In this document: in pieces, positions 6,901 through 8,685 of the stretch | Position numbering within the stretch: the stretch's first letter is position 1 | Layout of the letters: every line of letters starts with the position of its first letter | Origin: an uncultured Clostridia bacterium | GTDB taxonomy: Bacteria; Bacillota; Clostridia; Christensenellales; Borkfalkiaceae | DNA: 8,685 nucleotides | Assembly: GCA_947174175.1 (NCBI GenBank) | Contig: CAMWHW010000027.1 | Span: 1-8,685 of the forward strand | Reading direction: 5' to 3' | Translations under genes and position numbers: made by a program | Notes under the pieces: model-generated | What the model saw: only the letters and a program-made list of their open reading frames with translations | What the model was told of the DNA's origin: nothing | Database searches by the model: none

Positions 6901-8633
6901 CGTTAAGCATACCTTTAATAGTAGCTTTGGAAGTGTTGCAGGTGACTTTGGCGTCGCCCTGAGTTATAAACGCGCTTAAACTTATTATCTTATCTATTTC
7001 GATTTTAGGAATGATTACGGGGCTGGATATGGACGAATCGACCTTTATCGTAACGGGAACGTTATCACCCGAATCCCAGCCGAGAATAGTGTACGATTTT
7101 ACTTCCTTGGGTTCCGTAATGCCCGCGTACTTAACCTTTACCGTAAAGTAGCCGTTAAGCGTTGCCGTAGGCGTGCTCTTATAAACGGTCGCGCCCTTGG
7201 AATCGAACGTTGCCGTTACGCTTTCGATACCCGGCACTACGTATTCAAGGCTTATAGAGCCGTTTACGGTATTATAATTCGTCGTGTCTTCTGGCGTGAA
7301 AGTATAGTTGTAATTTTGCCGGTTACCCGTTGCGCTGCCTTGCGGTGTCTGACCGCCCCAACTGAGCGTGCCCGCAACGGCGGCATTATTATAGGTTGCC
7401 GTACCTTTCGGAAATTCGTCCTGCGTACCGTTTATTGTGTACTGCGTAGTATCTTTCGCGTTGCCGAACGATACGGTAGGCGTGGCTTTGTTTATGGTAA
7501 GCTTTATAGTCTGCTGCTCGTGACTGAAAACATTGTCTGAAATTTTCCACGGGTCGTCTTCCTCACCCGTTGCCTTCAAAGATACGTCTACGTTATAAGT
7601 TCCTACGTTCTGCGCGGAATCTTCCTGCAAGCTCACGTCCATCTTTGTCGCATCGTACCAGTTAGCTCCGGTTAGCTCCGAAATTTGCGTCAACGTTGTG
7701 GTGTCATATGCCGTGCCCGTATAGGTAGTTGAAACGTCGGAAGGCTTTTCAAGCCATAAATTCGTAGACTCGGCAGTGCAGCCTTTAAGTTTCACATATG
7801 AAGAGCAACTTTGAATTCCCATCGAACGTTTAGAGCCGGATCCGGCAATCACCTCGACGGCACAAAAGCCAAAGCTATAGGTTAAATCTGCCGGGTTATC
7901 GCTTCTGTTTTCATATTCGTCCTGTATGGTTATCGAATCTTTTTTCGGATTTGTCGTGTTACCGTTTGAAGTCGTCTTGTCAGTCGCAGCTACAATTAAC
8001 TTTGAAGTAACGTGCGAACCGGTAGTAGCATCTCCGGTATTTCCGGTAGTCGCAGCGGTATTAACCCAACATTTCCCGAAAGTTATGGATGAGCCGCCGT
8101 TGGCGTTAGCCGCAGTGTATAACGTCGGATCCTTATCCGTCGGACGTCCGAAGTATAAAAGCTCCGTTCTTGTACGCCCTACAGCAGTCTGACTACCGTC
8201 GTTCACCTTTACAGCCTGCATATCAAAGGGGATACTTAATTTATATTTCGTCCACGCCGGTACGCTTACGCTTACCGTAAAGCCGATGTAAATAAATTCA
8301 GCGGAATCATTGTAAGTAGTGCTGTATATGCTGACTGTCTTTTCCGCCGATTCGTCAATCTTGTGTTTTTCCGAACCATTCGTTAAATCATCATAATCAA
8401 CGGTTTTGGCATTATTAAAGCCCTTTCCGGCTAGCCCAAGAAAATGAAGTCTTTTCTGAACCCCCATAGTTGCAGTTACATTTACGGTTGCTGTGGTTGC
8501 GGCGCTTGCCGTTACTCTGTTATCTGATTTTTGGGTTAAAAAAACTGTGCCAAGACAGAGTCCTGCACAGAATATGGGCGTGAGTATATAAAGCAAAGTT
8601 TTCTTTAAACCTTGCTTAGAACTTAAAAGTGCT
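3911..8633 (-). CDS. Giant Ig/MBG-repeat surface protein with cytoplasmic tail (5' end missing)
   Basis: Residues are numbered from a TTG at 8596 (1561 aa), but the frame stays open upstream as ALLSSKQGLKKT, a typical basic n-region before the hydrophobic LLYILTPIFCAGLCLGTVFL. The true start is therefore lost in the poly-G. A signal peptide probably ends near TASA (29-32). A unique Cys-containing region (about 33-285) follows, then Ig-like modules (about 287-372, 373-454), a linker region to 625, four related MBG-like repeats (626-710, 711-793, 794-897, 898-981), another Ig-like unit (982-1065) and a beta-rich stalk to about 1260. One membrane helix (1270-1291) leads to KKKRK and a 267-residue cytoplasmic tail: an Arg/Glu helix (1300-1341), a Met-Pro-Gln segment (1345-1373), a short coiled coil (1392-1430) and a Pro/Ala/Thr-rich end. 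There is no LPXTG motif, so it is held by the helix rather than by sortase. It is likely an adhesin or envelope-spanning protein; the ligand is unknown. The 5' third is visibly more AT-rich than the tail. Confidence 0.85.
4340..4408 (-). repeat. Duplicated 11-residue coiled-coil unit in the cytoplasmic tail
   Basis: ELAALKAAQAA (1397-1407, DNA 4376-4408) and ELAEIKAAQAA (1409-1419, DNA 4340-4372) are tandem copies 36 bp apart with closely matching DNA. They form an amphipathic helix likely to oligomerise the tail. Confidence 0.7.
4478..4564 (-). repeat. Met-Pro-Gln low-complexity repeat
   Basis: Residues 1345-1373 of the surface protein consist almost only of Met, Pro and Gln in repeated PQMM/MPQM units (for example MPQMMPQMMPQM). 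The underlying 12-bp tandem DNA repeat could expand or contract in frame. It separates the Arg/Glu helix from the coiled coil as a flexible linker. Confidence 0.85.
4574..4699 (-). other. Arg/Glu-rich juxtamembrane helix
   Basis: Residues 1300-1341 are mostly Glu and Arg in i/i+4 patterns (REEERRQREEERRREEREER). This is the composition of a stable single alpha helix, about 6 nm long if continuous. It starts one residue after the KKKRK stop-transfer signal and would hold the rest of the tail away from the inner membrane face. Confidence 0.7.
5654..6721 (-). repeat. Four tandem MBG/Ig-like repeats in the surface protein
   Basis: In protein order the units map to 6467-6721, 6218-6466, 5906-6217 and 5654-5905, about 83-104 residues each. 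Three of the four begin with a DVSGIKFE/DMSGVKFE motif, and all share an FTAKFTH-type strand, an NYxDI turn and a closing TATLTI strand. Units 2 and 4 are also close at DNA level, sharing for example ACGGTCACCGCAGGCG and TGGGCAAAGTGCCCGTA, which points to a recent duplication. Unit 3 is longer and more diverged. Confidence 0.85.

Positions 8634-8685
<52 letters not shown>

Noticed and set aside
5720..6979. Long plus-strand open frame of 419 codons inside the surface gene
   Set aside because: It lies wholly antisense to a well-supported repeat protein and translates to an Arg/His/Val-rich sequence without domains. The open frame follows from the codon bias of the repeats.
8537..8596. Lipoprotein signal in the surface protein
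   Set aside because: The cysteines in IFCAG and GLCLG are not preceded by a proper lipobox; a standard signal peptide with an ASA-type cleavage site fits better.

Overview
The window looks like the end of a contig from a Bacillota genome, most likely a Clostridia-type organism and perhaps a gut metagenome assembly. Support for this is an FMN riboswitch of the usual Firmicutes form, consensus sigma-A-type promoters, a zinc-ribbon/TIR protein of a kind I associate with Clostridia, and a large Ig-repeat surface protein. No rRNA, tRNA, CRISPR array, transposase or integrase is visible. The right edge ends in 52 consecutive G residues, which is probably a sequencing artefact.

Layout from left to right. 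Positions 22-144 (minus strand) hold an FMN riboswitch with its own perfect TTGACA-N17-TATAAT promoter; it controls a gene beyond the left edge, presumably for riboflavin synthesis or uptake. Positions 220-3397 hold a three-gene leftward operon. In transcription order it encodes a B-box-type zinc finger/membrane/coiled-coil protein, an SPFH (band 7) membrane protein with two C-terminal zinc ribbons, and a zinc ribbon-helical-TIR-like protein. Intergenic gaps are 21 and 10 nt. Positions 3398-3527 form a compact divergent control region with overlapping promoters in both directions and three copies of an A(C/T)CTAAWWRGATAT motif. Positions 3528-3860 encode a small XRE-family regulator facing right, and a strong hairpin terminator at 3872-3907 follows. 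From 3911 to the right edge is one very large leftward gene for a secreted, single-pass surface protein: signal peptide, Ig/MBG-like repeats, one transmembrane helix, and a cytoplasmic tail of about 267 residues. Its start is lost in the poly-G.

How the parts may work together (inference). The XRE protein probably binds the three motifs and represses both itself and the leftward operon. The operon products would assemble at the membrane: the SPFH protein as a scaffold or oligomeric sensor, the B-box protein as a membrane partner, and the TIR-like protein as a cytosolic effector or signal-binding subunit, possibly docked through the zinc modules carried by all three. This resembles in outline the SPFH-zinc-ribbon envelope stress modules of Bacillus (YdjI type), but with a TIR-like protein and a dedicated repressor. 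It is the best candidate here for an undescribed stress or defence system. The TIR-like protein seems to lack the usual catalytic glutamate, so a non-enzymatic role is quite possible.
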